From Alteromonas_E sp965248545 (GTDB lineage: Bacteria; Pseudomonadota; Gammaproteobacteria; Enterobacterales; Alteromonadaceae), in NCBI GenBank assembly GCA_965248545.1, contig OZ252110.1, positions 310,001-374,000 of the forward strand: DNA of 64,000 nucleotides, in the 5' to 3' direction. Under the pieces are notes generated by a model. It worked only from the letters and a program-made list of their open reading frames with translations, did no database searches and was not told where the DNA came from. The translations under genes were made by a program, and so were the position numbers. This document shows, one piece after another, positions 53,306 to 62,695 of the stretch (positions within the stretch are counted from its first letter, which is position 1; the number at the start of each line of letters is the position of its first letter).

Positions 53306-55015
53306 ATGCGTACCAGTCAATACCTGCTCTCAACTCAAAAAGAAACGCCTGCTGATGCAGAAGTTATTAGCCACCAGCTAATGCTTCGTGCCGGCATGAT
53401 CCGCAAACTGGCTTCTGGTCTGTATACCTGGTTACCGTCAGGTCTGCGGGTATTAAACAAAGTCGCCGATATCGTGCGCTCTGAAATGAACAAGGCAGGT
53501 GCAATCGAGGTACTGATGCCTGTCGTTCAGCCTGCTGATCTGTGGCAAGAGTCTGGTCGTTGGGAAGAATACGGTCCTGAACTACTGCGCATCAAGGATC
53601 GCCATCAGCGCGACTTCGTGTTGGGTCCAACACACGAAGAAGTCATTACCGCATTGGTGCGCAATGAAGTGAGCAGCTACAAACAGTTACCGCTAAATCT
53701 GTACCAAGTACAAACCAAATTCCGTGATGAAGTTAGACCGCGCTTCGGCATTATGCGCGGACGTGAATTTACCATGAAAGACGCATACTCGTTCCACTTG
53801 AGCCAAGACTGTTTGCAGAAAACCTATGACGATATGCACCAGGCGTACTGCAATGTGTTTGAACGCTGCGGCCTAGAATACCGACCTGTAATCGCTGACT
53901 CTGGCGCAATCGGTGGTAGTGTTAGCCATGAATTCCATGTCCTCGCCGACTCAGGCGAAGACGATATTGTCTTTAGTACTGGTTCAGACTACGCGGCAAA
54001 TATCGAAACCGCCGAAGCGCTTGCAGTAGGTGACAAGCAGACAGGTTCAGCCGCGCAAACTGAAGTCTCCACACCAGATGTCGCTAGTATTGAAAATGTG
54101 TGCGAATTCTTTGACTGCGATGCTGCGCAAACGATTAAAACCATTATCGTCGTAGGCGAAACAGAAGAACCGACCGCTGCAGATGCACCTTTGGTAGCGT
54201 TGGCGCTGCGTGGTGACCATAGCCTGAACGAAGTAAAAGCAGAAAAACTCGATGGCGTATTGTCGCCGTTGACCATGGCAACTGATGCTCAGCTTGAGCA
54301 GCAATTAAACTGCAAAGCCGGCAGCGTCGGTCCGCTTGGCCTCGGTATTCCTGTGTTAGTTGACCGCAGTGCAGCATTACTCGCTGATTTTATCTGTGGT
54401 GCCAACAAAACTGATGTGCACCTTAAGGGCGCGAATTGGTCAGGTGATTTGAACGTCGTTGATATCCGCAACGTGATCAAAGGTGACCCTTCTCCTGATG
54501 GTCAAGGCGAGCTCGACATCCGACGTGGCATCGAAGTCGGTCATATCTTCCAGTTGGGAGACAAGTACTCGAAATCAATGAACTGCGGTGTGCTAAGTGA
54601 AACAGGTAAGCACGAAACGCTAACGATGGGTTGTTATGGAATTGGCGTGTCGCGCATCGTCGCCGCAGCGATCGAGCAGAATCATGATAAGTTTGGCATC
54701 ATTTGGCCCGATGCTATTGCCCCGTTCAAAATTGTGTTGATCCCAATGAATATGCACAAGAGTCACCGCGTCAAAGAAGCGGCCGAGAGCTTGTACGCGG
54801 CGTTGGTCGACGCGGGTATCGAGGTATTGTTTGACGATCGCAAAGAGCGTCCGGGTGTAATGTTCGCCGATATGGAGCTAATTGGTATACCGCATAGCAT
54901 CGTTATCGGTGAGCGAAATCTTGACAATCAACAAGTGGAATACAAGAATCGTCGTAGTGGTGAGAAACAGCTACTTGACCTTGATAACGCTGCGGAGTTT
55001 GTACAAAGTCTTTAA
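53306..55015 (+). CDS. proS: Prolyl-tRNA synthetase
   Basis: 569 residues of the bacterial type: the class II core (RAGMIRKLASGLYTWLPSG, QESGRWEEYGPELLRI, LGPTHEEVIT, RFGIMRGREFTMKDAYSFH), the INS editing domain (about 225-405) that deacylates Ala-tRNA-Pro, GCYGIGVSRIVAA, and the anticodon-binding domain at the C-terminus (VLFDDRKERPGVMFADMELIG). Complete length. Confidence 0.98.
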   Translation: MRTSQYLLSTQKETPADAEVISHQLMLRAGMIRKLASGLYTWLPSGLRVLNKVADIVRSEMNKAGAIEVLMPVVQPADLWQESGRWEEYGPELLRIKDRHQRDFVLGPTHEEVITALVRNEVSSYKQLPLNLYQVQTKFRDEVRPRFGIMRGREFTMKDAYSFHLSQDCLQKTYDDMHQAYCNVFERCGLEYRPVIADSGAIGGSVSHEFHVLADSGEDDIVFSTGSDYAANIETAEALAVGDKQTGSAAQTEVSTPDVASIENVCEFFDCDAAQTIKTIIVVGETEEPTAADAPLVALALRGDHSLNEVKAEKLDGVLSPLTMATDAQLEQQLNCKAGSVGPLGLGIPVLVDRSAALLADFICGANKTDVHLKGANWSGDLNVVDIRNVIKGDPSPDGQGELDIRRGIEVGHIFQLGDKYSKSMNCGVLSETGKHETLTMGCYGIGVSRIVAAAIEQNHDKFGIIWPDAIAPFKIVLIPMNMHKSHRVKEAAESLYAALVDAGIEVLFDDRKERPGVMFADMELIGIPHSIVIGERNLDNQQVEYKNRRSGEKQLLDLDNAAEFVQSL

Positions 55016-55036
55016 ACGCAACACAACGGGGATTGA

Positions 55037-55876
55037 ATGCAAGTCACATTTTTTGGAGTCAGAGGTTCGATCCCAACACCGGGCGAAGCGTACGTTCGCT
55101 ACGGTGGCAACACTGCTTGTGTGGATGTGGTGGTCGATGATCACCATATCGTCCTTGACGCAGGTACCGGTATCCGATTGCTAGGCAAACAATTAATAGG
55201 CACCGACAACCCCATCACCGTGCTGCTCTCGCACAATCACTGGGATCACATTCAAGGTTTCCCATTTTTTACGCCAATATTTCAACCGAATAGAGAAATC
55301 ACGGTTGTACCGGGCATTGTTAATGACGGGAATACCCATGCCGTCATCGAACAGATGCAGGGGTCATTGTTCCCGGTGCCGTTCGAAACGCTACCGTCCA
55401 AGATCAATGTAACGCCCATCGACAAAGCAATCGATGAGTGGCAAGTGGGGAATGCTACGATTCGCCGTATGCCGATCAATCACCCCGGTGGCGGCTGCGC
55501 CTACGCCGTGATTTCACAATCTGCCAAAGTGGTCTATTTGACCGATAATGAACTCTATCCTCCGTACAAGAAAAGCAGCGACTTTTTGGAATTTGTGGAG
55601 TTTTGTCGCGATGCAGATTTGCTGATCCACGATGCCCAGTACATGCTAAGTGACATGCCCGCGAAATCCGGCTGGGGTCACTCTGTTGCAGAGGAAGCAG
55701 TCAAGTTAGCCATGGCTGCCAGTGCCAAACAACTCGCGCTGTATAGCCATGATCCAGAACGCACTGACGATGACATCGATGCCATCATTGAACACTGTCA
55801 GGAGTTTATTGAGGCAGCGCGTGCGCCGCTGATTATTTTTGCGTCTGCCGAAGGGCAGTCATTGAGTTTTGACTAA
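55037..55876 (+). CDS. MBL-fold metallohydrolase (cyclic-nucleotide phosphodiesterase-like)
   Basis: 279 residues: FFGVRGSIPTPG at the start, VLDAGTGIRLLG, the metal motif SHNHWDHIQGFPFF, LTDNELYPP, IHDAQY and WGHSVAEEAV. This layout is that of the class III phosphodiesterase / ribonuclease Z-like branch of the metallo-beta-lactamase superfamily. The actual substrate is not evident. It follows proS by 21 bp and may be co-transcribed with it. Confidence 0.85.
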   Translation: MQVTFFGVRGSIPTPGEAYVRYGGNTACVDVVVDDHHIVLDAGTGIRLLGKQLIGTDNPITVLLSHNHWDHIQGFPFFTPIFQPNREITVVPGIVNDGNTHAVIEQMQGSLFPVPFETLPSKINVTPIDKAIDEWQVGNATIRRMPINHPGGGCAYAVISQSAKVVYLTDNELYPPYKKSSDFLEFVEFCRDADLLIHDAQYMLSDMPAKSGWGHSVAEEAVKLAMAASAKQLALYSHDPERTDDDIDAIIEHCQEFIEAARAPLIIFASAEGQSLSFD

Positions 55877-55891
55877 TTCAAACGCGTTTGT

Positions 55892-56788
55892 TTAGCACAC
55901 ACCTGCAGCATGAAAAAGCTGCATATGCACATCCACCAAGGCGTCTATATCACGCTGATAACCGCCGCCAATAACCGCCGCCACCGGCAAGTTGTGCCGA
56001 GCACAGGCTGCAAACACAAGCTCATCGCGTTGGCGCACCCCGGCGGTTGTGATATTTAGATGCCCCAAGTCATCATCAACGTGAATATCCACACCCGCAT
56101 CATAAATAACGGCATCAGGGGTTGCTGAACGCAGCGCTAAATGCAGTGCGTCATCGACTACACTGAGAAACTGCTCATCTTCGGTCCCCTTCGGTAGCGC
56201 AAAATCAAGGTCAGAGACCTGCTTTCGATACGGAAAGTTTTTTTCGCCATGCAAGGAAACTGTGAACACATTGGGATTGTTTTCCGCTAATTTCGCAGTG
56301 CCGTCCCCTTGGTGCACATCACAGTCAAAAATTAGGACTCGATCAAGGCTCGGCTGTTGCAGCATTTGTAACGCCGCAAGATACAAGTCATTGACCATAC
56401 AAAAGCCACTGCCATAGTTGGCAAATGCGTGATGATAGCCACCCGTTAAATTCAATGCTTTGCCGTGCTGCAAGGCTAACTCAGCCGTCAGTACGGTGCC
56501 ACCCGATGCAGTCAGTGTGCGCTGGACCAATTGCTCCGACCAAGGAAATCCAATTCGGCGCATCGCTTTGGCAGGTAGCTCACCGGCAACGAGTGCATTG
56601 ATGTAATTCGGATCCAGCACCCTATTAACTTGCTTTGGCGTGAGGGCTTGTGGCTCAAAAAACCATTCATCAGGCACTGCAAGCGATGCCAATCTGTCGC
56701 GTATTCCCTGATACTTTTGGATGGGAAAACGATGCTTCACCGGCAAAGAAAGCTGGCTATAGATCGGGTGAAAGACTAACGGGATCAT
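55892..56788 (-). CDS. Histone deacetylase family protein
   Basis: 298 residues of the arginase/deacetylase fold: YHHAFANYGSGFCMVND, FDCDVHQGDGT with Asp and His zinc ligands, YDAGVDIHVDDDLGHLNIT and IGGGY. Bacterial members remove acetyl groups from small amines or acetyl-lysine. The protein starts with PLVFHPIYSQL and lacks the long N-terminal loop of acetoin-utilisation AcuC. Convergent with the MBL gene and isolated otherwise, so the substrate is open. Confidence 0.88.
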   Translation of the reverse strand: MIPLVFHPIYSQLSLPVKHRFPIQKYQGIRDRLASLAVPDEWFFEPQALTPKQVNRVLDPNYINALVAGELPAKAMRRIGFPWSEQLVQRTLTASGGTVLTAELALQHGKALNLTGGYHHAFANYGSGFCMVNDLYLAALQMLQQPSLDRVLIFDCDVHQGDGTAKLAENNPNVFTVSLHGEKNFPYRKQVSDLDFALPKGTEDEQFLSVVDDALHLALRSATPDAVIYDAGVDIHVDDDLGHLNITTAGVRQRDELVFAACARHNLPVAAVIGGGYQRDIDALVDVHMQLFHAAGVC

Positions 56789-56883
56789 CTTGTTGCGCTA
56801 CACCATCTATGCGTTAACTCACAAACGAGATGATTATTATACCGAGCTTTTAGGGATTCCGTTCACTTGTCGCTGCGGTAGCG

Positions 56884-58509
56884 TTAAGACGCCTTAAGCG
56901 ATGACACAACACTATCAAATCGCGTTGATGCAGTATCCATATGCTCAGTGATATCTCGGCGAGACGCTAACCCTTTGTACTGTTCGGCGAGCGCAGCGAT
57001 GCGTTGTGCCACGTCAGATACCCCCTCAGCAGTCTGTGATTGTTGATCGGTGACCGATTGAAGTTCATGTACTGCAGAAGCGGTTTGTTCAATGTGACCC
57101 AATACGCCCTTCAATTTAGCGAGTGCAATTTTCGCTTCAGACGCGTTGGACTCAGAGAGTGACTTACCGGTTTCCATGGCTTTCACCGCCGTTTGCGCCT
57201 CTTGCTCAAAAGACGACAAAATTGAGTTTATTTCCATCGTGGATTGTTGGGTCTTGGCAGCCAATGCCCTAACTTCATCCGCGACAACCGCAAATCCCCG
57301 ACCTTGCTCTCCTGCGCGGGCCGCTTCGATTGCCGCATTGAGTGCTAACAAGTTGGTTTGATCCGCTATCTCATTAATGACATTCACTACACCGAGGATA
57401 TCCGCACTGCGTTTTTGCAACTCTTCAACAATTTGGCCTGAGCGATTCACCGTACTTGCCAGGGTTGTAAAACCATCATTTGCCTGTTCGAACGTTGCAT
57501 AACACTCAGTCATGTTTCGACTCGAAGCTTGCGAGGCAACCCCAACCTGCTCGGAAATAGACACTAGCTGCAATACACAATGCTCGAGTCCCTGAGTCGC
57601 GGTGTTTAACCGTTCTGAGGCATTACCCTGCTCTATAGAACCATCATGTATGTCTTGGCTTACTAGTGTTAGGGTTGAGCTTGCCTCTTGAATATGGACT
57701 TCAGCGTCACTAAGCTCATTCACCACGCCGATGAGTTTCGATTGCAGTGTGCGCGCAGAATCGGCAAGTACGCCGAGTTCATTGCCACTTTGGTAGGTCA
57801 GCTCAATGTCGTAGTTGGACATCGCGAGACCATTGAGTTGTTTAGCGACCTGTTTAATTGGTTTGATCACCTGACGCCGCAACCGACGGATCACAAAAAT
57901 GACGGTTAAGATGGTCAAGATAACGATCCCCAAAACCAGTGCGGTGAGCGTATTTCGAGTGTGGGCATCAAGCGTCAGAATGGCGCTACCAGCCCGTTCG
58001 CCAATTTTGTCGGATAAACGCGCCAGTAACTTTGCGGGCTCTCGATCGATACCTCTTACTGCCGCATCACCGACTTTAGGGTCGTAACCGGACTCTACGA
58101 ACAACTGATAACCTTCTCGGTATTTCTCAGCCATATGTTGATGCGCACGGATAAACTCGCGAATGAGTTGTTTTTCATCATTAGGTACATCTTTGGCTGA
58201 AAGCTTGCGTTCCAGTACCGTTTGGATGGCCTGCTCCTTGGACTGGAATCGCCCCCAATATTTTTCCCGGTCGCCCTGCTCAAAACCTCGTAACAGCACG
58301 TTTTTCCACTCTTGAACTTGTGTTTTAAAATCACTCAACACATCCGCAATCTCTCTTTCCGCTTGAATGACACTGCCTTCCAAATGTTCAATGTCATCGA
58401 GTAATTTGAAAGAGGTAAAAACACTGGAAAAACCCAAAATCAGGATGATTGAAAGGCTTACCATTACAGGCAAAATCACTAATGTGGTGATGCTCTTAAA
58501 TTGCGGCAT
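56884..58509 (-). CDS. Methyl-accepting chemotaxis protein
   Basis: 541 residues: transmembrane helices at about 12-34 and 190-208, a periplasmic helical sensor between them, a HAMP domain (RRQVIKPIKQVAKQL), and the cytoplasmic signalling hairpin with the CheA/CheW tip EIADQTNLLALNAAIEAARAGEQGRGFAVVADEVR (about 383-417, cited as the conserved block). No C-terminal CheR-binding pentapeptide is present. Ligand unknown. Confidence 0.93.
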   Translation of the reverse strand: MPQFKSITTLVILPVMVSLSIILILGFSSVFTSFKLLDDIEHLEGSVIQAEREIADVLSDFKTQVQEWKNVLLRGFEQGDREKYWGRFQSKEQAIQTVLERKLSAKDVPNDEKQLIREFIRAHQHMAEKYREGYQLFVESGYDPKVGDAAVRGIDREPAKLLARLSDKIGERAGSAILTLDAHTRNTLTALVLGIVILTILTVIFVIRRLRRQVIKPIKQVAKQLNGLAMSNYDIELTYQSGNELGVLADSARTLQSKLIGVVNELSDAEVHIQEASSTLTLVSQDIHDGSIEQGNASERLNTATQGLEHCVLQLVSISEQVGVASQASSRNMTECYATFEQANDGFTTLASTVNRSGQIVEELQKRSADILGVVNVINEIADQTNLLALNAAIEAARAGEQGRGFAVVADEVRALAAKTQQSTMEINSILSSFEQEAQTAVKAMETGKSLSESNASEAKIALAKLKGVLGHIEQTASAVHELQSVTDQQSQTAEGVSDVAQRIAALAEQYKGLASRRDITEHMDTASTRFDSVVSSLKAS

Positions 58510-58742
58510 GGAGGTCTCCTTAATGAATCCCGGATTAGACCCAATCCAGATGACAGAAAGATGACGTTTTGGCTCGATTTTGTTGTAAAAACAAACAATC
58601 AGTTCTAAAAAATGCGTTTTTTGTATCAGAGTCGAAATTTATGGAATTCAGTAAGTTGCTGTGAAAAACTGCACAATAGATTGCGCAAATGCCGATGCAT
58701 TTGGGATGTCCCAGTAGAAATAAAACAACAAATAGGTCACCA

Positions 58743-59417
58743 ATGAAACAACATGACAATACACCGCTAAGCGATTACATCGAGTACCCCGTCGACGAGA
58801 TGCTAGCGCGGGCCGAACGCTTCTACACGGACATAAAACGCCGACACAGTATTCGACAGTTCAGTGACCGCCCCGTTCCTAAGGAAATAATCGAAAATTG
58901 TTTAAAGGCCGCGGGAACCGCACCCAGCGGTGCCAACCATCAGCCATGGCACTTTGTTGCGATTCACTCGGATGACGTCAAACGACAAGTACGAGAACAG
59001 GCGGAAGCCCATGAACGAGGTTTCTACGACGGACGTGCCGGCGAAGAATGGTTAGACGCTCTGAAACCGCTTGGCACTGATGCAGAGAAGCCTTACTTGC
59101 AGCACGCGCCATGGTTGATCGCGATTTTTAGTCAAAAAAAGGGGGGCTTAAACCCTGGTGACAAACAAACGAATTATTACGTGCACGAATCTGTTGGTAT
59201 TGCGACAGGCTTTTTAATTACCGCGCTGCACAATGCGGGCTTAGTAACGCTCACTCATACACCCAAACCGATGAGCTTTTTATCCCAGATTTGTCAGCGT
59301 CCAGATGATGAGCGCCCTTACATGTTGTTGATTGCGGGATACCCTGCTGAAGACGCGACGGTACCCAACCATGCGCAATCGAAGAAGTCGTTAGACGAAA
59401 TTGCCACGTTCCTCTAG
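58743..59417 (+). CDS. Iodotyrosine-deiodinase-like nitroreductase-family flavoprotein
   Basis: 224 residues from ATG 58743; an in-frame ATG at 58689 would add 18 unsupported residues. FMN is bound by RRHSIRQFSDRPVP and TAPSGANHQPWHFV. A lid insert carries Glu91, Tyr95 and Lys116 with the same spacing as the substrate-clamping Glu-Tyr-Lys triad of mammalian iodotyrosine deiodinase, in EAHERGFYDGRAGEEW and AEKPYLQHAPW. HTPKPM and LLIAGYPAEDATVP complete the match. A reductive dehalogenase of halotyrosine-like phenols is likely; a generic nitroreductase is less so. Confidence 0.82.
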   Translation: MKQHDNTPLSDYIEYPVDEMLARAERFYTDIKRRHSIRQFSDRPVPKEIIENCLKAAGTAPSGANHQPWHFVAIHSDDVKRQVREQAEAHERGFYDGRAGEEWLDALKPLGTDAEKPYLQHAPWLIAIFSQKKGGLNPGDKQTNYYVHESVGIATGFLITALHNAGLVTLTHTPKPMSFLSQICQRPDDERPYMLLIAGYPAEDATVPNHAQSKKSLDEIATFL

Positions 59418-59574
59418 CAGTATGCAGGTGCCCCCTTGCCACCCGGAGGCGTTCTAGCAAACTGCGAATTGCCCGACTGCAACCGTATTCAATGCCAGAA
59501 TACGCTGACTTTGATTGACAACGCCTGCCGGATCTAAAAAGGTTGGGGTAAGACTCACCTGACCCGATGCATCA

Positions 59575-60990
59575 ATGTTACGTCTCAAGTTCAGCTTTTC
59601 TGTTTTCTTTATCGGTCTAACCGTGCTCGCGTGCCAAACGCGTGCGGATGAAGATATTTATGCGTTTAACGCAATGGCACCGCTGGAACTTACCAGTGAA
59701 GAACAATGGTCCACGTTTGAGCAACATTTACAAACCGCAAAGCAGATGGGCCTTGACGGCGTTTCGGTGGACGTCTGGTGGGGCAAGGTTGAAGCCCAAG
59801 GTGACCAAGTCTTTGATTGGCAGTATTACCACCGCATCGCAGAATTATTCAAGAAACACGGTTTACAGTGGATCCCCATCATGTCTTTCCATCAATGTGG
59901 CGGTAATGTTGGCGATACTTGCAATATTCCGATTCCGCAATGGATCTGGACACACTTCGATGGCGTCGCCCCTCAGCAACTACAGTTTAAGTCAGAGCAA
60001 GGCAATTACGCCGCAGAAACGTTGAGCTTTTGGCAAACCGAACCCCTGCTTGACGAAATCTACCGTCAATATGCCGAGTTTATCAGCGCATTCGCACAAG
60101 AATTTGGCAGCTACAGCACTATCATCCAAGAAATCAACATTTCGATGGGACCTGCTGGAGAACTGCGTTACCCATCCTACAACAGCCATGACGAAGGAAC
60201 AGGTTTTCCCAGTAGAGGTGGGATACAAGGGCTGTCGACTCGCGCACTCGAGGCGTTCGCTGACCATGTGGCAACGCAAACTGATATGACGCCAAGTGAT
60301 GACAGAGCACTCGCCGATCACATTGCAACACTAAAACAGCAAGTATTGAGACTAGACTTCGATACAATATTTAGCACCGGCGCTCACTTTGAAGAAGGAC
60401 TTGCGCAAACCTATTTGCATTGGTACCACACGTCACTGGTGGAACATGGTGAACGAATGCTTGAAATAGGCCATAGCAGTCTTCAAGGTGCGCTCAAAGA
60501 GATCCCCATCGGCTTCAAAATCCCAGGGATCCACTGGCAAATATCAGCGCCCGGGGGCATGCGACGCTCAGCAGAACTCGCTGCTGGCCTAGTTTCGCCG
60601 CTCAGCTTACTCGAGCCCAATAATCCCGGCTACGAGTCAATTTTATCAATAGCACAGTCATTTCAGCAGCGTTATTCAAGAACAATCAATGTACACTTCA
60701 CCGCTTTGGAAATGTCAAACGCACCAACCGCACCCAGCTTTAGTCAAGCTAAAACACTGGTCACCTGGTTGTCAGAGACTGCCAAGGAAATGGAACTCGC
60801 GATTAAAGGTGAAAACGCACTCGCCGCAGGTGTCTATTCAAAGGCGGGTTGGCTGAATATTGAGGACGCCCTGAATAATGGCCATTACTCGGGTTTAACG
60901 GTATTAAGAATTGGTGATATAGCGTCAGAAACGAATAACGCACTTGGCCATAAACAGTACAAAAGGCTGATAACTAATTTCAACAAGTAA
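59575..60990 (+). CDS. Glycoside hydrolase family 14 beta-amylase, exported
   Basis: 471 residues. An N-terminal signal ends near LACQTRA, either a lipoprotein cut at Cys20 or a signal peptidase I site. Family signatures: GVSVDVWWGKVE (62-73), MSFHQCGGNVGD (103-114) and MGPAGELRYPSY with the catalytic acid Glu196. The second catalytic Glu is at 379 in FTALEMSN. Beta-amylases release maltose from the non-reducing ends of starch and glycogen. No starch-binding domain is fused. Uncommon in gammaproteobacteria and not linked to other amylolytic genes here. Confidence 0.9.
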   Translation: MLRLKFSFSVFFIGLTVLACQTRADEDIYAFNAMAPLELTSEEQWSTFEQHLQTAKQMGLDGVSVDVWWGKVEAQGDQVFDWQYYHRIAELFKKHGLQWIPIMSFHQCGGNVGDTCNIPIPQWIWTHFDGVAPQQLQFKSEQGNYAAETLSFWQTEPLLDEIYRQYAEFISAFAQEFGSYSTIIQEINISMGPAGELRYPSYNSHDEGTGFPSRGGIQGLSTRALEAFADHVATQTDMTPSDDRALADHIATLKQQVLRLDFDTIFSTGAHFEEGLAQTYLHWYHTSLVEHGERMLEIGHSSLQGALKEIPIGFKIPGIHWQISAPGGMRRSAELAAGLVSPLSLLEPNNPGYESILSIAQSFQQRYSRTINVHFTALEMSNAPTAPSFSQAKTLVTWLSETAKEMELAIKGENALAAGVYSKAGWLNIEDALNNGHYSGLTVLRIGDIASETNNALGHKQYKRLITNFNK

Positions 60991-60992
60991 AC

Positions 60993-61017
60993 AAAAAGCC
61001 CCTCAATTGAGGGGCCT
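60993..61017 (-). terminator. Intrinsic terminator of guaA
   Basis: GCCCCTCA / TGAGGGGC with a minimal AT loop, then TTTTTG on the reverse strand. Confidence 0.85.
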
Positions 61018-61050
61018 TAAATACCTAAGATAGTGAAGCTAAGGGCTGAT

Positions 61051-62628
61051 TTATTCCCACTCAATCGTAGCCGGTGGCTTACCCGAGATATCGTAAACCA
61101 CGCGTGATATACCGTCGATCTCATTGATAATGCGGTTCGAGACATGACCCAAGAAGTCATACGGTAAGTGCGCCCAATGTGCGGTCATAAAGTCGATAGT
61201 TTCAACCGCGCGCAGTGATACTACCCAATCATACTTACGCGCATCGCCCATAACCCCGACAGAGCGGACCGGCAGGAATACGGTAAAGGCCTGACTGACC
61301 TTGTGATAAAGCTCAGCACGGTGCAACTCTTCGATGAAAATCGCATCGGCACGACGCAGTAAGTCACAGTATTCTTTCTTGATCTCACCCAACACACGTA
61401 CCCCAAGACCTGGGCCAGGGAACGGGTGACGATATAGCATGTCATATGGCAAGCCTAGTTCCAGGCCAATCTTGCGGACTTCATCTTTAAACAGTTCGCG
61501 CAGTGGCTCTACTAGGCCCAGCGCCATGTCTTCCGGCAAACCACCGACATTATGGTGAGATTTGATAACGTGTGCTTTACCTGTAGCGGAGCCAGCAGAC
61601 TCAATCACGTCTGGGTAGATCGTCCCCTGAGCTAGCCACTTGGCATCGGTCAGCATGCCCGCTTGCTCGTCAAACACTTTTACAAATTCACCGCCAATGA
61701 TCTTGCGTTTTGCTTCTGGATCTTCTTCCCCCTTGAGGGCATTCAGGAATCGCTCTTCGGCTTCAACCTTAATGATGTTGAGGCCAAAATGGCTGCCGAA
61801 CATGTCCATTACCTGCTGGCCTTCATTTAAACGCAGCAAACCATTGTCGACGAAAACGCAGGTCAGGTTTTCACCGATTGCCCGGTGCAACAGCATTGCA
61901 GTAACAGATGAATCAACGCCACCGGACAGACCCAAGATGACTTTGTCGGTGCCCACCTGTTGCTTGATCCGTTCGATTGCATCGTCAATGATCGCGGCAG
62001 GCGTCCACAGCTTTTCACAGCCACAAATATCCATTACGAAGTGCTGCAGAATACGCTGCCCTTGGCGCGTATGCGTCACTTCCGGGTGGAACTGAACACC
62101 GTAAAAACCTTTGTCTTCGTTGACCATTGCCGCATGTGGACAACTGCCCGTTTTGGCAATCGTTTTAAATCCGTCAGGAATCTCTGCAACTTTGTCACCG
62201 TGACTCATCCAAACGTCGATTAACGCATTGCCATTGTCGCCAATGTGATCTTCAATCTGAGCAAATAGCGCGGTACTTTCCAGTAACTCGACTTGTGCAT
62301 AGCCGAACTCTCTCAAGTTTGAACCTTGTACACGCCCGCCAAGCTGCTCAGACATGGTTTGCATACCATAGCAAATGCCGAGCACAGGAACGCCAGCCTC
62401 AAACACATACTCAGGCGCTCTTGGCGAGCCTGTCTCGGTTACAGACTCAGGGCCGCCAGACAAAATTATGCCATTTGGCGCAAACTCTTTGATTTGCTGT
62501 TCACTGACATCCCACGCCCAGAGTTCACAGTACACGCCAATTTCGCGCACGCGACGCGCAATTAACTGGGTATATTGAGAACCAAAGTCGAGGATCAAAA
62601 TACGTTGATCATGAATATTCGCGGTCAT
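61051..62628 (-). CDS. guaA: GMP synthase (glutamine-hydrolysing)
   Basis: 525 residues. The class I amidotransferase has GICYGMQTMSEQLGG with the nucleophilic Cys and the His-Glu pair in GVQFHPEVTHT. The ATP-pyrophosphatase domain has LSGGVDSSV, and the dimerisation domain ends GKPPATIEWE. It converts XMP to GMP. It follows guaB in the usual guaBA operon. Confidence 0.98.
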   Translation of the reverse strand: MTANIHDQRILILDFGSQYTQLIARRVREIGVYCELWAWDVSEQQIKEFAPNGIILSGGPESVTETGSPRAPEYVFEAGVPVLGICYGMQTMSEQLGGRVQGSNLREFGYAQVELLESTALFAQIEDHIGDNGNALIDVWMSHGDKVAEIPDGFKTIAKTGSCPHAAMVNEDKGFYGVQFHPEVTHTRQGQRILQHFVMDICGCEKLWTPAAIIDDAIERIKQQVGTDKVILGLSGGVDSSVTAMLLHRAIGENLTCVFVDNGLLRLNEGQQVMDMFGSHFGLNIIKVEAEERFLNALKGEEDPEAKRKIIGGEFVKVFDEQAGMLTDAKWLAQGTIYPDVIESAGSATGKAHVIKSHHNVGGLPEDMALGLVEPLRELFKDEVRKIGLELGLPYDMLYRHPFPGPGLGVRVLGEIKKEYCDLLRRADAIFIEELHRAELYHKVSQAFTVFLPVRSVGVMGDARKYDWVVSLRAVETIDFMTAHWAHLPYDFLGHVSNRIINEIDGISRVVYDISGKPPATIEWE

Positions 62629-62653
62629 TTTTGTTTTCCTAATAAAACAAATA

Positions 62654-62673
62654 GCGCTGCCAGTTGGCAGCGC
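62654..62673 (-). other. Hairpin between guaB and guaA
   Basis: GCGCTGCCA / TGGCAGCGC with a 2-base loop in the 67-bp intercistronic gap. The T-tract on the reverse strand is weak (TATTTGTTTTATT), so it could be a leaky terminator or an mRNA-stabilising stem. Confidence 0.5.
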
Positions 62674-62695
62674 ATGAATAGATGGTAGTCGAGAA

